In this document: piece after piece, positions 1 to 11,655 of the stretch | Layout of the letters: each line of letters begins with the position of its first letter | Numbering within the stretch: position 1 is the stretch's first letter | NCBI GenBank assembly: GCA_036872755.1 | Contig: JAVHNS010000011.1 | Span: 1,768,566 to 1,832,565, forward strand | DNA: 64,000 bases | Reading direction: 5' to 3' | From: Orbilia blumenaviensis | Taxonomy: Eukaryota; Ascomycota; Orbiliomycetes; Orbiliales; Orbiliaceae | The notes under the pieces: generated by a model | What the model saw: only the letters and a program-made list of their open reading frames with translations | The model's database searches: none | What the model was told of the DNA's origin: nothing | Made by a program: the position numbers and the translations under genes

Positions 1-1358
1 TCCGGTGTCCCCTTTTTCTTCATGTCTGGCTCCGAGTTTGACGAAGTATACGTCGGAGTAGGCGCTAAGCGCGTCCGAGAACTGTTTGCGGCAGCTCGTG
101 CAAAAGCGCCGTCGATTGTGTTTATCGACGAACTAGACGCAATCGGCGGCAAACGTAACGAAAGAGACGCGGCATACGTCAAACAAACCCTCAATCAACT
201 TCTTGTCGATCTTGACGGGTTTGCTCCCAACTCCGGGGTAATCTTTCTAGCAGCTACAAACTTCCCGCAGTTACTTGATAAAGCGCTTACTAGGCCAGGA
301 CGGTTTGATCGAACGGTAAACGTACCGCTCCCTGATGTGCGTGGTCGGATCGAAATACTTAAACACTATATCAAATCCATCAAAGCTTCTACAGATGTAG
401 ACTTACAAATAATAGCCCGGGGGACACCCGGCTTTTCAGGCGCAGAGCTGGAAAACCTGGTAAACCAAGCTGCGGTCAGGGCTTCGAAGTTAAGAGAAAG
501 TCAGGTACGCATGGACGACTTAGAGTGGGCCAAAGACAAAATTCTTATGGGCGCAGAAAGGAGAAGTGCTGTTATTTCCCAAAAGGAAAAGGAAATGACA
601 GCCTACCATGAAGGTGGCCACGCATTAGTAGCCATGTTTACTGAAGGCGCTATCCCGTTGTACAAAGCTACAATCATGCCACGCGGGATGGCATTGGGTA
701 TCACTTTTCAACTGCCTGAGATGGATCAGGTATCTATGTCTAAAAAGGTAATTCAATACAACACAGACAATGAGTTTTCAGTCTAAAGTCTAATGTTATT
801 AGGAATATCTTGCTCGCATAGATGTATGCATGGGGGGGAAAGTTGCGGAGGAACTTATATATGGCCCTGATAACGTCACGAGCGGTGCATCCAACGTAGG
901 TATTCAACGCCCAGCCTGCAAACTCCATGTCTAATTCACCTGTCCAAAAATAGGATATTGCTCAGGCCACGAAGATTGCGCATGCGATGGTCACCCAAAT
1001 GGGAATGTCTGATTTATTAGGCAATGTCGACTTACATAGCAGCTACCGAAATCTATCATCGCAAACAAAAGAGGCAATCGAGGCCGAAACTCGTAGGTTG
1101 CTTGAAGAAGGCCGTTTACGAGCAACCCGTCTATTAACAGAGCATCGGAAGGAGCTGGAATTGCTCGCAAAAGCACTGATCGAATATGAAAGCCTAGATC
1201 GCTCGGAAATGGAGAAGGTTATCAAAGGCGAACCACTGGCGAACCGATTAAAAATTCTGCCAGATGTCCAAATCAAACTTCCCGAAAACGCTATCGGCAG
1301 CCCACACACAAGCCCTGTTAGTGGGGAGGCAACAAAACCAAGCCAGACAGCTTCATAG
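1..1358 (+). CDS. YME1: Mitochondrial i-AAA protease (YME1/FtsH family), 3' part only
   Basis: The gene enters from the left edge, so the N-terminus, transmembrane segment and Walker A are missing. Exons are 1-747, 803-895 and 954-1358 (introns 748-802 and 896-953, GT-AG), giving 414 residues. Visible: Walker B IVFIDE (Asp43/Glu44 of the fragment), the second region of homology with arginine fingers in RPGRFDR (about 98-104), the zinc site HEGGH (203-207) and the third zinc ligand in GASND (Asp281, across the second intron). Members of this family form hexamers in the mitochondrial inner membrane that extract and degrade intermembrane-space and membrane proteins. The motifs also fit m-AAA proteases, but the sequence around [20 protein letters not shown] and the C-terminal tail look most like YME1. 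It converges on the next gene, with 320 bp between the stop codons. No damage is visible. Confidence 0.93.
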
Positions 1359-1678
1359 GAGCTGTGTATCAGTATCTTAGTCATATTCAATTGCAACTAT
1401 GGTTGATTCGGGCACTTGTGCATCCCGTTCCTATTCCTTCCAACTCGATGGCCTACAATTAGTCATACAGTTTTTTGACTGGAAGCGCAATCGCCAGAGT
1501 TTTTTTTTTACATTTCCATGTACAAATTAAAAAGGTATTTCAGCTATGGGCACCCTAATTTTTAACCCTACCTATACGCAACCAGACTTTGCTTCAGCGC
1601 CCAGCTATGACCCCCCACCTTCTCGAATGTAAATGGCAGCGCCATTCGCTGTTTGTATTCAAAATTCAAACGCATCCC
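1359..1678. other. Convergent 3' intergenic spacer
   Basis: This is the spacer between two stop codons facing each other. It contains T-runs (about 1501-1510), and both 3' UTRs must lie here. No further gene or repeat is visible. Confidence 0.6.
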
Positions 1679-3976
1679 TTAATCATCGTATTCTTTGTCA
1701 ATATCTTCTGAAGTCAACCAACCCCTCGACATGACTACAGCTCGTTCCCATTGGCGAAAAAGCTTGGTTCTTTGTATTTGTGTGGTTTGCGCGTTGAATT
1801 TCCGGTGATTACGAGAATTCACTTGTCCAAGTTCGTCGAAGGATGTCCAAACACTTGCTCCAAACCCCGCAGCGATGGCCGCTCCAAGAGCCGTTGTTTC
1901 GCGCATAGCCGGTCGGTCGACATCAATACCTAATCGGAAATATCGATTCCCTTTTCAGCAACTCTTCCCTTGCTTCAAAATTTTAAATAGGGGCTCCACA
2001 GGCTGGCACATCTGGTTATGCCTTTTGTTGGATGTTGTGATGTCGTAAATTTCAAATATACATACCGATTATATCAGCTTGTAGCTACAGGGTTATTAGC
2101 TGCATGCCGCGATATTGTCTAAGAGAGAAGGGAAATGGACCGGCTTACCTGCATACACTCGTTTGAGTTGCTCATCCCGCCATCAACTGCCAGATTTTTT
2201 ATTGCGATGCCACTATCTAAAGCTCCCACGGTTCCGAATAAGTAGTGCACAGATGCAAGATATATACAGCAATAATATGGCACGTGATAACCCACCTTTC
2301 TCCATTGCATGCATTATTGCTTTTGTCTATAAGAAAACGCACATCAGAGGTTAACGGAATAGCCTATGTAATCTGGCTCCTGGGTCCACAAACACCTGAC
2401 CTGAAAACAAGTTGCTTCTATTGTTGCCCGGCATATGTGTTCCCTTTTAGTATAATTCGTAATCCCAACTACATGATACCACTTCAGATTAGCTAGTTAC
2501 GGCATTGGGGAGGGGGGGGGGATCATCGCGGAATTACATATTGTTCCCTGTGCATCATCAACCCAGTACGGCGCAAATAGACCAGCAAAGGCTAGGATTG
2601 TCGTTAGCACAACAAATTACACTATATTAGCTTACTCAGAGGAATACCTGTCACAAACACAACACCCCCACTATCTACGGACGTTAGTATATACGTTTGT
2701 ATCCGTGTTTGGGTGGTAGGTACCAACCTGGGACTAACATTGCAAGCTCTCCAATTTCGTTCGCTTCCTGTATTATACCCAGATTGTCCCGCAGAAATTT
2801 GACGGCAGAGCCGGCAACTGCAATCGACCCCTCAAGGGCATAAACTGGCGGTGAATCCTCAAACTGAAATGCAATGGTGGTAAGAAGTCCGTTTTTGGAT
2901 ATGACTGGTTGGTTCCCGGTATTATAAAGCATAAAGCACCCAGTCCCATATGTGTTTTTAGCCATACCCTGCTCAAATGCCTTTTGGCCAACGAGAGCAG
3001 CGCTCTGGTCGCCAAGGCATCCAGTTATTTTCAGTCCCATTAGAGGGCCCTTTGCCAGAAACCCATATGCCTTGCTATTGGAAGACGACGTCACTTTCGG
3101 CAATAACAGTTTCTCGAGCCCGAAAAAACCCGTCAAGAACGGATCATATTCTAGCGTGTTAATATCAAGGAACATAGTGCGGGATGCATTTGTCACATCT
3201 GTCACATGAAGTTTCTCCCCAGAGTGCCCCTCGGCAAGATTGAAGAGCAACCATGTGTCAACAGTTCCGAAAGCCAGGTGTCCTGATTCATAAACATCAC
3301 GGGCAGCCCTTGAATGTTCTAAAATCCATTTAACTTTCACCGCAGATGGGTAAGTAGATAGGGGTAAGCCTGTCTTTAGGAAAATCTTTTCCTCGGCATC
3401 CTGTAGCTTGAGCTGGCGGACAATGTGGGCCGTGCGGCTATCAGCCCAAACAATGGCATTATAGAGAACCTTTCCATTCCGGATATCCCAAACAACCTGT
3501 ATAATAGCTAGGTAGTTAGCCTACCAATCGCACCTTAGTCGTAAGGGTAGTATCAGAACTTTAGTATGAATGGAACACTCACGGCTGTTTCTCTTTGGTT
3601 TGTGATTCCCAAACCGCATATATCGCGGGTATTGTATCCCGCAGAAATGAACTTGGCAGTAGCAGCTTCGATACAGTTCTCGACAGATTTTATCAGAATA
3701 AAGGGATCATGCTCAATCCATCTTTACCGAGGATAATAAGTAGTGGCGGAGAGGTTAGTTGCAGTTTACTAGATTTCTACCCCGAGTCGAAAGCTTGGAG
3801 CCTTCGTTCGGGAATTTGACATACCCAGAGTGAGGATAAATTTGTTCGAATTCCTCCTGATGCTTGGCCACCGGCTCTCCTCTTTCATCAAAGATAAAAA
3901 ACCTTGTTGACGTGGTGCCCTGATCAATGGCTGCTGTAAACTTCCTGAACCCGGGCTCCATCTCAGATAACCTCAA
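1679..3976 (-). CDS. GUT1: Glycerol kinase, 10 exons
   Basis: It phosphorylates glycerol to glycerol 3-phosphate (FGGY carbohydrate kinase family), the first step of glycerol use. Exons in minus-strand order are 3976-3825, 3721-3583, 3496-2728, 2674-2648, 2591-2538, 2468-2401, 2326-2296, 2216-2149, 2084-2066 and 1929-1679. They sum to 1578 nt, 525 residues, normal for the family, and every junction keeps frame. Seen in the translation: [10 protein letters not shown] phosphate-binding loop (about 16-25), NQRET (92-96), [10 protein letters not shown] containing the expected catalytic aspartate (Asp260), LFAPYWVDD (after 366) and VDGGMSNS nucleotide-binding motif (424-431). Exons of 27, 31 and 19 nt are required to rebuild conserved motifs. 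Introns are 53-136 nt. The start at 3976 is the first ATG; a second in-frame ATG follows five codons later. Introns 3-9 were inferred from conserved protein sequence, so single-base shifts are possible. Confidence 0.94.
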
Positions 3977-4795
3977 AGTACAATTATTTACTAGCTAGAC
4001 GTTCCTTAGTAGTTCCGCTTGCATATGTTAGTTTCTTGGGGAAGGTTTTGATGTGCACAAGAGAAATCGATGAATTTCGGAAACTAGTAATGTTAGTAGC
4101 GGTGGTGGTGGGTCATATTATATACCTTTCTAGGGACTGGAGGGCTTGTGTTGTTTATGTTGTCCGTTCCCATGACGGAGATTGGGTAAAAATTCTTCCA
4201 CGAATTGACTTGCCCGTTATGCCAGTCCCGAGTTCATGCCGAAAAAAGATTTTGTGTGTTAATACGATGTTGTTAGGGCCACCAATACAGCCATTCTTGA
4301 ACATAGCAAACCCAATATCCCAAGCTAAGCTTTCGAGTATCAAACACGTTATTCCCTGAGCGACAATCGAGCGTTGATACTTGGATACGCGATGGGTTTT
4401 AGGCAACCGACATGCCTAAGCATAATCCCAGCAGCGTGCAGGTTACGGTAAAGTCTCTGTCAAGTTGGCCAATTGACTATATTAATGCCGGCAACATTTT
4501 AGATTTCAGTTCGATATGCTGCGCACATCATAACTCTTCGGAGGCCTTTTTGACCATAGCTAACGGGAACCAAAGCCGGAAAAAATTGCAGTAAAAGCAT
4601 AATACAGTCGTAATTCATAGGTAGGTGAGCATCAGTATCTGCACCGCTTGGGCTAGAGCTCCACAACAGCCTGATAAAGGAGAACATGATTTATGCAAGA
4701 GGTCCACCATAAGAGCCAGCGAATCAACGAGTTCTGGTAGTGTCTAAGACCACGTTAAAGTATGATTACAAAATTATGAGAATGTGGACATCATA
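3977..4795. other. Intergenic region upstream of glycerol kinase
   Basis: This is about 820 bp holding the promoter side of the glycerol kinase gene and the 3' side of the eL8 gene. Open frames of 60-107 codons occur on both strands, but none resembles a known protein, none has splice or codon support, and they overlap one another. No tRNA or repeat was recognised. Confidence 0.5.
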
Positions 4796-6067
4796 TTAGA
4801 TCTTGAGCGCACTCTCCAGTGCCTTCTTCCTCTTTAATTCCTTGGCAACGGCCTAGTATTGGGTATTAGCACTGCACGAAGAACAAAAATTGGTCCAGAA
4901 CTTACTTTAGCCCCTAATATATGCCCACCCCATCTCCTCCTAGAATCTTCGTATTTCTCTGTGTATCCAGATCCAATAGTTTGTACCAGCTTTGAAAGCT
5001 CACTCTTATCTTCAGACCTGACTTCCGTGAAGGCAAGCACTGCCGCAGTCTATATCCCGAACGAATTTAGAATATAGAGAGTCAAGATAGCTTCTGCAAG
5101 GGGTTGGCTTACCTTCTTGTGAACCACTGTACCAAGTCGGGCCTTTCCTTTAATAATAGCATAAGGAACGCCCATCTTCCTGCAAAGGGTTGGAAGAAAG
5201 ACTACAAGCTCGATAGGATCCACATCATTCGCTATTAGAACAAGCGAGGCCTTCTTATTTTCGATTAACCCGACCACGTGATTTAGACCATATTTGACAG
5301 TATATGGCTTCTTGCTAACATCCTCCTTCTTTTTGCCTTCACTAATGGCAGTCGCTTCCGTAGTAAGGCGTTCCTTGCGCTCAACTTTTGTTTCCGGTCT
5401 GTATTTGTTGAGAAGCTTGAAGGATTGGATTGCAGTATTCTTATCAAGGACATTCTGGAATTGAGCAATTGCTGGTGGGACCTTCAGACGAAGATTCAAT
5501 ATCTTTTTTTGTCGCTGGATTCGAACATATTCGGGCCATTTGACCATACGAGATAGGTTGCGTTTGGGTTGGATATCCTGACCGATCGAGAAGTTTCGTG
5601 ATCGCTTTTCGATGAGTGGGTTCTGTCAAGAAATACCATTAGGCCTGTCACGAAGGATCTATCCAGAGTTGTTCGGGTACGATACATTACCTTCTGTTTA
5701 CCCTTTCCGGCACCCGCTTTTGATTGCGGGAATGGTGCGGGCGCTGTTTTCTTTCCTTTTGGGGGCTGGTCATGGAGACAGTTTCTGATCAGCAAATGAA
5801 GCAGTCAAAAAACTTGTAGCTCTAAGAGGTACCACTCGAGATATCTCAGCGACATCAAACGACTAGCCCTCGCCCCTGTTTATGACGGTGCGAATATTCT
5901 CATGGCTGTCGCCTTCAGAATTTACTCTCGCTCCGCTCCAGCGGATCGTCAAGCCAACGACGTGATAACAATCAAATCAATGGCATTTCCTTTGAAGACT
6001 CTGAATAAAGTGGGCGAGGCTAACGGTCGATGCTTGTTCGAAAATATTTTGGACGCTTCCTTACCAT
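4796..6067 (-). CDS. RPL8: 60S ribosomal protein eL8 (L7a)
   Basis: Structural protein of the large cytosolic ribosomal subunit. Exons are 6067-6065 (just the ATG), 5765-5691, 5622-5113, 5049-4906 and 4852-4796, total 789 nt and 262 residues, the usual length in fungi. The protein starts [15 protein letters not shown] and ends in KALESALKI. The L7Ae/L30e-type RNA-binding core is clear: [20 protein letters not shown] and [19 protein letters not shown] in exon 3. The start was chosen because the exon carrying PPKGKK has no in-frame ATG, while ATG followed directly by GTAAGG occurs at 6067-6061 and joins in frame to the CAG acceptor at 5768-5766, a layout common in fungal ribosomal-protein genes. 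Introns are 299, 68, 63 and 53 nt. Sequence and frame are intact. Confidence 0.95.
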
Positions 6068-6489
6068 TTTGCTGTTTCCTAATGTCGGCGTTTGGCTCGT
6101 AGTCGTACTATTGATCTAGTGGTGTGTGCTTGTGGTAGTGAAAATATAAAGTACAACCGCTAAATAAAAAGTTTAGGGATTATCAAAACCGAAAGAGTTG
6201 TGTGGCGACAGGGCAAGGGTTGACACCCTAACTTAGTCTTGGCGTAAAAGGGATTTCCTAAACCAGGATATACAACAACCACAACACAAAGTCTCTGTCC
6301 CCGTTAAGCACGCAGGTGTACCAAAATTATCGAAAATATTGATAGTGTTAAATATGAGGCGGGGTGGATACTATGTTGCTTAGTCTCGGTCCCAGACGCT
6401 GTTGACCACAACTGTGTATGTTACTATAATTGACATTCCAACTATGGCCGTTTGATCCCGAATTCCCATTTTCCTCTTCATCACCATAG
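6068..6489 (-). promoter_or_regulatory. Promoter region of eL8 and 3' flank of the next gene
   Basis: Upstream of the eL8 ATG there is a pyrimidine-poor leader, a TATA-like TTTATATTTT (about 6145-6155, minus strand) and an ACCCTAAC telobox-like motif at 6225-6232 (plus strand). Telobox motifs (AACCCTAA, bound by Tbf1/Myb-type factors) are known in ribosomal-protein promoters of several fungi, so the role here is inferred. Beyond about 6240 I see only the 3' UTR of the upstream paraoxonase-like gene. Confidence 0.35.
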
Positions 6490-8150
6490 CTAGTCTGTAT
6501 CTTCCTCGTCGGGTTCATTTGCGTACAAATTGCACTCCATAATCCCTAGAAATATAAAATTAATAGGCGCCTTAAAAACCCCGTGAAAAAATTGCTTGCT
6601 TACCATGAAACGTTAACCCACTTATCCAAAACTTGTTCAAATTGTCATCTCCAACAGCAGTCGTGGAAGCATTTCCAATTAACCCCATCCGATCAACCAC
6701 AATTTTCTCTATCCTTGATTCGCCTATTTCTCCTTTGTTACCGAAGTATGCCCCAAGCTCGATAAGTGACATGCGATATGACACAGAGGCGGACGGGACG
6801 TTGTTTGGTGCCCTCCAATGCCGGTCCAGGTTGCCTGGTTCTCCATGGCCAGTAAGGTATAACCACCTACCATCTTGACTTATCGCAAGGTTATCCATCA
6901 CAAAATCAAAAGTGAAATCTCGAATTTTGACAAACCCTCCCTTTTCAGTTACCTTCCCCGGGACATATCGATAGGCTGATACAGTTCCCTCTAGTATGGA
7001 CGCTACGAACATCATATTGACGAGAGCCGGTGCCGAATTGAACTTGTGGTCTGGAAACCCGGCGATGCCTTCATGGTAAAGAGTTAATGCATATCTACGA
7101 AAAAAATTATTGATCACATAGTGATCCTCTGGCGTACCATTTGCGTTGGAGAGTCGACTTTCCACCTTGCGGAATCCTGTAGATACTGAATGATAATATA
7201 CAGATCCCGTGGGCAATCTCAGATATCGTTCAAGTACCCTCCCGATTTTTGAAGAGCGGAAGTAGTGGTCGTTTGTAACAAAGAATTCATTCTGGGGAGA
7301 GCCATCCGAACTCGATACGGGGACAGCAAATATATCATTCGGATTGACAAGGCCGTTTTGAGTGCCTTTGTTTTGGGAAATGGTTAGATTTAGCTATGTT
7401 ATTAGAGTACCCTTGCTGTGTCCATTTACCGTTATATGTTGCCAAATGTTGAACTGCTCCAGTCCCAGATCGATATCTAAAACTTTCAACCACTGATGCA
7501 TCTCTCCGGTGGTTTACCATATATATTGAAAAGTCCCCGGGTGCAACTTGCACGATATCCATACCTTCAAACGGGAATCAGTAGATAGCAGCAAGTCAGC
7601 CTAGATCTTGAAGGGGGTTCCAGCACACATGCATGCCACTGCGGAAATTTACCGTGGACACAAAAGTCAACATCCTTCGGAAAATCCGGCATCAATAGCA
7701 AAGTCAACTCTTTCGTCTACCAGCAAAAACGTTGTTTAGTCTTATACCCTGCTAATACGTACCTGATGCAGCTTATACATGTAGGAGATGGTGGATTGCA
7801 ATGCGAACCTGCAGGTCGACCATATAAAGTCTATCACGAATGACACCCCCTTCTCCAAGGGAGGCGTCGAAGCCCCCCATCGGTGGAAACCATTTTCTTC
7901 TTGAATCCCAATTCGCAACGCAAGCTGCAAAGAGGATATTGCCGACTATTTTGAATTTTTCGCAGCCGTGAAGCCGTGACGGGTGTAATGGCAGACAAGT
8001 TTCGCGTAGATGGGCGAACTGTCGATCTGGTTCCCAAACCCGGGTCATTCCCAGAAGAACCGGGTACCTCAGCGCCCATGGCAGGATTAAGTAGGCCACC
8101 AGCAAGACCATGGCTGCCATAAAAATCATCTTCACTGAAATTTGTTGCAT
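6490..8150 (-). CDS. Membrane-anchored paraoxonase/arylesterase-like protein
   Basis: Predicted calcium-dependent six-bladed beta-propeller hydrolase of the serum paraoxonase/arylesterase family; its substrate is unknown. Exons are 8150-7809, 7716-7653, 7564-7430, 7365-6604 and 6545-6490, total 1359 nt and 452 residues. A hydrophobic N-terminal anchor (about 9-34) suggests the enzyme part faces the secretory lumen or cell exterior. Family landmarks by alignment with PON1: Glu64 (PON1 E53), His135 in CVHGMD (H115), NPND at 188-191 (N168/D169), VTNDHYF at 210-216, and MDNLAIS (D269/N270). The residue after Glu64 is Lys, where PON1 has the calcium ligand D54, so one metal site may be altered. 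The donor of the first intron (gttcgc at 7808) is weak; a 9-nt microexon around 7760-7768 is an alternative that also keeps frame. The start was taken at the ATG just before the anchor, since the longer open frame upstream looks non-coding. Confidence 0.82.
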
Positions 8151-8746
8151 TATTCTGGCGAGGGGATTTTGGTAGGATCGATGTTTCTGGGAACTACATT
8201 GCGTAAGGGCCCTATCGCATGTTAAATTCGGCTTCTTACACCAAGCTAAACGTGAACAAGGATTGAGAATAGAATGCGAAGCCAACACAACAACCAACAT
8301 GGACCGGGCCGAGGTAATTCAGCACCTCTTAGCTACCTACCTAGTATCAAGCAGTTAGGTAGGTGATCCGCAACATACTTGGGTGTTCCAGAATACAACC
8401 TTTTACATCGGAACATGGCAAAGGTAAATACAGGATTATGCAAGTATGAGTTATATACTTATATAATACGATTTAAAATGCGGCTTAATAATTTGAGTGT
8501 AGATTCAAACGAAGCCCAAAACGAAACCAATCAATATTCCAAGGTGACTATTTAAGTGCCTATACCTAAATCCAACCCGTAGAGATCCTTGTATAAGGAA
8601 CCAATTACACGTCGTCAGTTACGGTATTTCCGAGCTTTCGTCGCCCGAGCTCATGGAACTCAATTTATGGACCATGATAAGAATGGCCGATTTATCATGG
8701 ACCGTACCCAACCTATTACAAACCGTTAGTAACGATTCAGTCAACT
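8151..8746. other. Intergenic region
   Basis: Promoter side of the paraoxonase-like gene and 3' flank of the glycosyltransferase gene. A direct repeat of CTACCTA/TAGGTAG-type words lies around 8331-8365. No gene or transposon end was recognised. Confidence 0.5.
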
Positions 8747-10558
8747 TTAAGTTCCAAACTCATTGATATTAATAAACCATACCCAATCATCCTCAAATCC
8801 AACTTCAAGAAAGGGTTGTTTGCAGGAGGCCAACCAGGTGCAGCGCAGTGAATCTATAAGCCGGTTCCACCCGGACTTCCCTAAATGTCAGTCTAGACGC
8901 ACAGTGAATTGTGGAATATAGGCTACGAAAGACCACTGGATTTCCAAATTGGACTTAAACATACGCCCCTCGTCCCAATGAATGCATCACATTCAATCGC
9001 CATTACTAATTGCAGCATCCATTTTATTGTTAAATCTGTCCTATTACCAAACTCCCGAAGCTGGGTCTCGGGGCCAGTATTTAGCCCTTGTCGCTGTTAG
9101 AACTGGCCATGATAGTGTGACTAGGTTCCGAAAATTCTCACTTGGGATATCGGTCCAATACCATGTCCATCTTGAGTTGCTCCCACTGTACGAAAAGGGT
9201 GTTATACGCGCCATTGTTTTCATCTGCTCGATAACGTTCGGGTCCTCTGTCGAGAGGAAGCCACGTTTCCAACTCCCAAGCGGATTCTCGGCAGTGAACT
9301 TCTCCGCGCGGACAACGTAGTCGTTGAATGGTACAAGGCGCATTTCAGATCTATCATTGGGTTAACCAAAGTATCGCAGTAGATTGTATATGTCCAGGAG
9401 GTTTAACCCTTTGTCACCATGCCGCACGTGCATACTTATCGTGCCCTCGGGGAGAGGAAATGGAACATCGACCTGGTTAGGGTCACCATTTACATCCCAC
9501 TGTATTCCTAGCTGTTTTGTATCTTCGCCGAGGCGGAACTGTTTCAGTCTTCGTGAAGTATCATGATTGAATCTCATGATGTAGGCCGATGCTTGCGCTC
9601 TCCACCAATACTTTAACATCTCCCCAGTGATATCCGGTTGTATTTTCTTGAGCGCCTCTTCAAATACCAGCGGTATCGGATATTTGTGTTTCCTCAGGAA
9701 TGCTTCCACATCTAAGTCCAATTGCCCATCGGAAAATATGCTCTGGGTATTACTACTCAAGCCGTGTTGAGCTTTAGATGTGCAATTACTCAATTCTTGG
9801 AATACACAGTCCAGAGATCTCCCACACCATCCAGTTCTATCCTCCGAGATAAAATGCTCTCCAGGAGATACATCGGTTGCATACAGCAAAATGCTATTTG
9901 TTTGAATTGCAACAGAAAGATAATCAGAGATACGTTGGACAATGGCCCCTAGACCGAAGGCATCATCTCCGGGAAATTTGTTGAGAATAAGGTAACGTTG
10001 TGTCCCACATTCTGATGGGTGTTGCTTCTCGTATATGTACCGTTGCGTAATTTTAGTCAAAGCCAGAAGGCCCTACCATTGGATATTGGCATTCCTAGTC
10101 GTGCAGGTGGATTGGAATACTCTCACATGGTCATCTTGGCTTTCAATCAAGTCCAGCCAATCTTCTCGAGTTCTGATATTGTATATCGATTTAACCGCAT
10201 CGCCATGAGCAAGACTCGAGGGGGTTGATTGTCCTCCAACTAGTTCTAAAAAGGCCCTTTCGGAATCGCCCAGCTTCCGTTCGATGTCGTCTCTCTTTTG
10301 CCCGGTATCCTGGGAAGCCCCCGCCGGATTCGATGGGGCTGCACCTACACTAAAAGTTGTTGTATCGATATTTGTGTTCAATAGTTCATTCCGTCTTTGG
10401 ATAGATAGCTCCCAAGGCGAAAAAAAATGCCAGAGCAGTAAAAGTGCAAGTATTGTAATAAATTGGCCGGTAAACCTATAGCTGGCATGAGGTTTAAAAA
10501 CGGACACCAAAAATGGGTAGATAGGTAGATACCTTCGGCGAACTGCAATCATATTCAA
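8747..10558 (-). CDS. FUT8-like type II membrane glycosyltransferase with an in-frame TAG
   Basis: Exons are 10558-9408, 9350-9122, 9060-8965 and 8875-8747, about 534 codons. The protein has a short cytoplasmic head, a signal anchor at about 29-46 (ITILALLLLWHF), a stem, then a catalytic domain with HVRHGDKG before the second exon, FLSTEDP, WTWYW, and a C-terminal GTRGSGWNRLIDSLRC built across the last intron. This pattern is shared with alpha-1,6-fucosyltransferase-type enzymes (GT23-related), which act in the Golgi with GDP-sugars; donor and acceptor are inferred only by family. Oddity: codon 162 is TAG (10075-10073), while the frame stays open and conserved on both sides. A 99- or 102-nt intron (donor gtgaga at 10126, acceptor ending 10028 or 10025) would remove it in frame but also deletes conserved-looking FQ and RYIYEK sequence. 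A CAG-to-TAG transition is the other explanation. The gene adjoins the AT-rich block. Confidence 0.75.
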
Positions 10559-11363
10559 TCACTGATAATATTCTTTCAAAATGGCTCGATATCAATGGGA
10601 TTCCTAAGAAGTTCATCGAATCCTTTCGCGCATTTCAAGGAGATAATTGTATATTTCGTGAAGTTTCGGAGGAGTATCGGCCGGGTAAATAAGAAATCGA
10701 GTCATGGACCCGACCGGCCCCATTGATGTTTATCCTATGGTATAATGTAGCAGATTCTAGGGGATCCCTAGCTGCCCCCTGCCACGCCCGTTAGCTAGGG
10801 CAATATACCAACAGTTTGATAATTGTTAATCTATCGTGTATTCCTGAGCTGAGGTTCCGTTACCACCTCCATGCCACATGACCAACGTACGCACATGTAA
10901 CCCATGAATATGGTGGCCAAAATGTGTTAAAAGGGTATATAATATAAAACCGTACAAAATATATTACAACTTAAGCGAAGCATAAGTGTGTTAATTTTCA
11001 AAGTTGCAATTTAAGTGAGGCACAAGTGTGTTAATTTTCCAAAGTTATGTTCAGTTACTAACGTAGCCCACGGCCCGCGAATCACCACAACGCGAATCAC
11101 TAAATTTTCAACGAAATTGTGGATTTTCACGACGAAAACAATAGCAATTGTAATTATTTATTTCAAAGTAAAAAAAAGAACCAAATTAAATAATAATAAA
11201 TAATTATTAAAAAAGTTATTTGCATTACATGTATATGAAATTATAAATAAAAATATAAAAAATATAAAAGTTTTATAATATAATATAATTTGTGACCGTG
11301 GAACGGCTAAACCAGATCCAAACCGCTCCACTAGTAAACTTATAATTTTTGCTAAAACAATTC
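10559..11363. other. Transition from gene block to AT-rich block
   Basis: Composition is ordinary until about 11140, then falls sharply; a small GC-containing patch returns at 11290-11363 just before the first LTR. Two short near-repeats (gttaattttc plus aagttgcaatttaag-type words) sit at about 10970-11045. Probable promoter of the glycosyltransferase gene. No gene is visible. Confidence 0.5.
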
Positions 11364-11655
11364 TGTTAGAATTGATGGATGTCAGGCCTCGCACCCACGC
11401 GGTGGTGCACAAAATACAACAAGGTCAACATAACGGTTAAAGCTATCTGGTCCGGGTAACACAAACATGTGGTGACCCATCTGGAAACCCACTTGGGCAA
11501 TTTCAATTCTTAAGCCAATATCAGATTAATTCCCTTAATCCAAAAATAATAAAAAATTATAATTTAATATTGTAATATATATATTTTTTAATTTATAATT
11601 ATAATTAAAATCATATTTTTAATTATTATAATATATATATTTTTATATATATAAT
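11364..11655 (+). mobile_element. LTR (left copy) of an old LTR retrotransposon, partial
   Basis: It starts TGTTAGAATTGATGG and keeps normal GC for about 170 bp. The sequence at 19271-19610 is the same stretch with nearly every C read as T and G as A, for example cctcgcacccacgcggtggt against ttttatatttatataataat. The two copies lie in the same orientation 7.9 kb apart. Homology fades after about 11655, so the 3' boundary of this LTR is not defined. TGTTAGAAT at the start is typical of Copia LTRs, but the superfamily is not proven. Confidence 0.6.

Noticed and set aside
4036..4406. 107-codon plus-strand and 83-codon minus-strand frames upstream of glycerol kinase
   Set aside because: They overlap each other, resemble no family and have no splice or promoter support.
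7773..8300. Upstream start giving a longer paraoxonase-like N-terminus
   Set aside because: The extra 50 codons have no signal or anchor features; the ATG at 8150 lies directly before the hydrophobic anchor.
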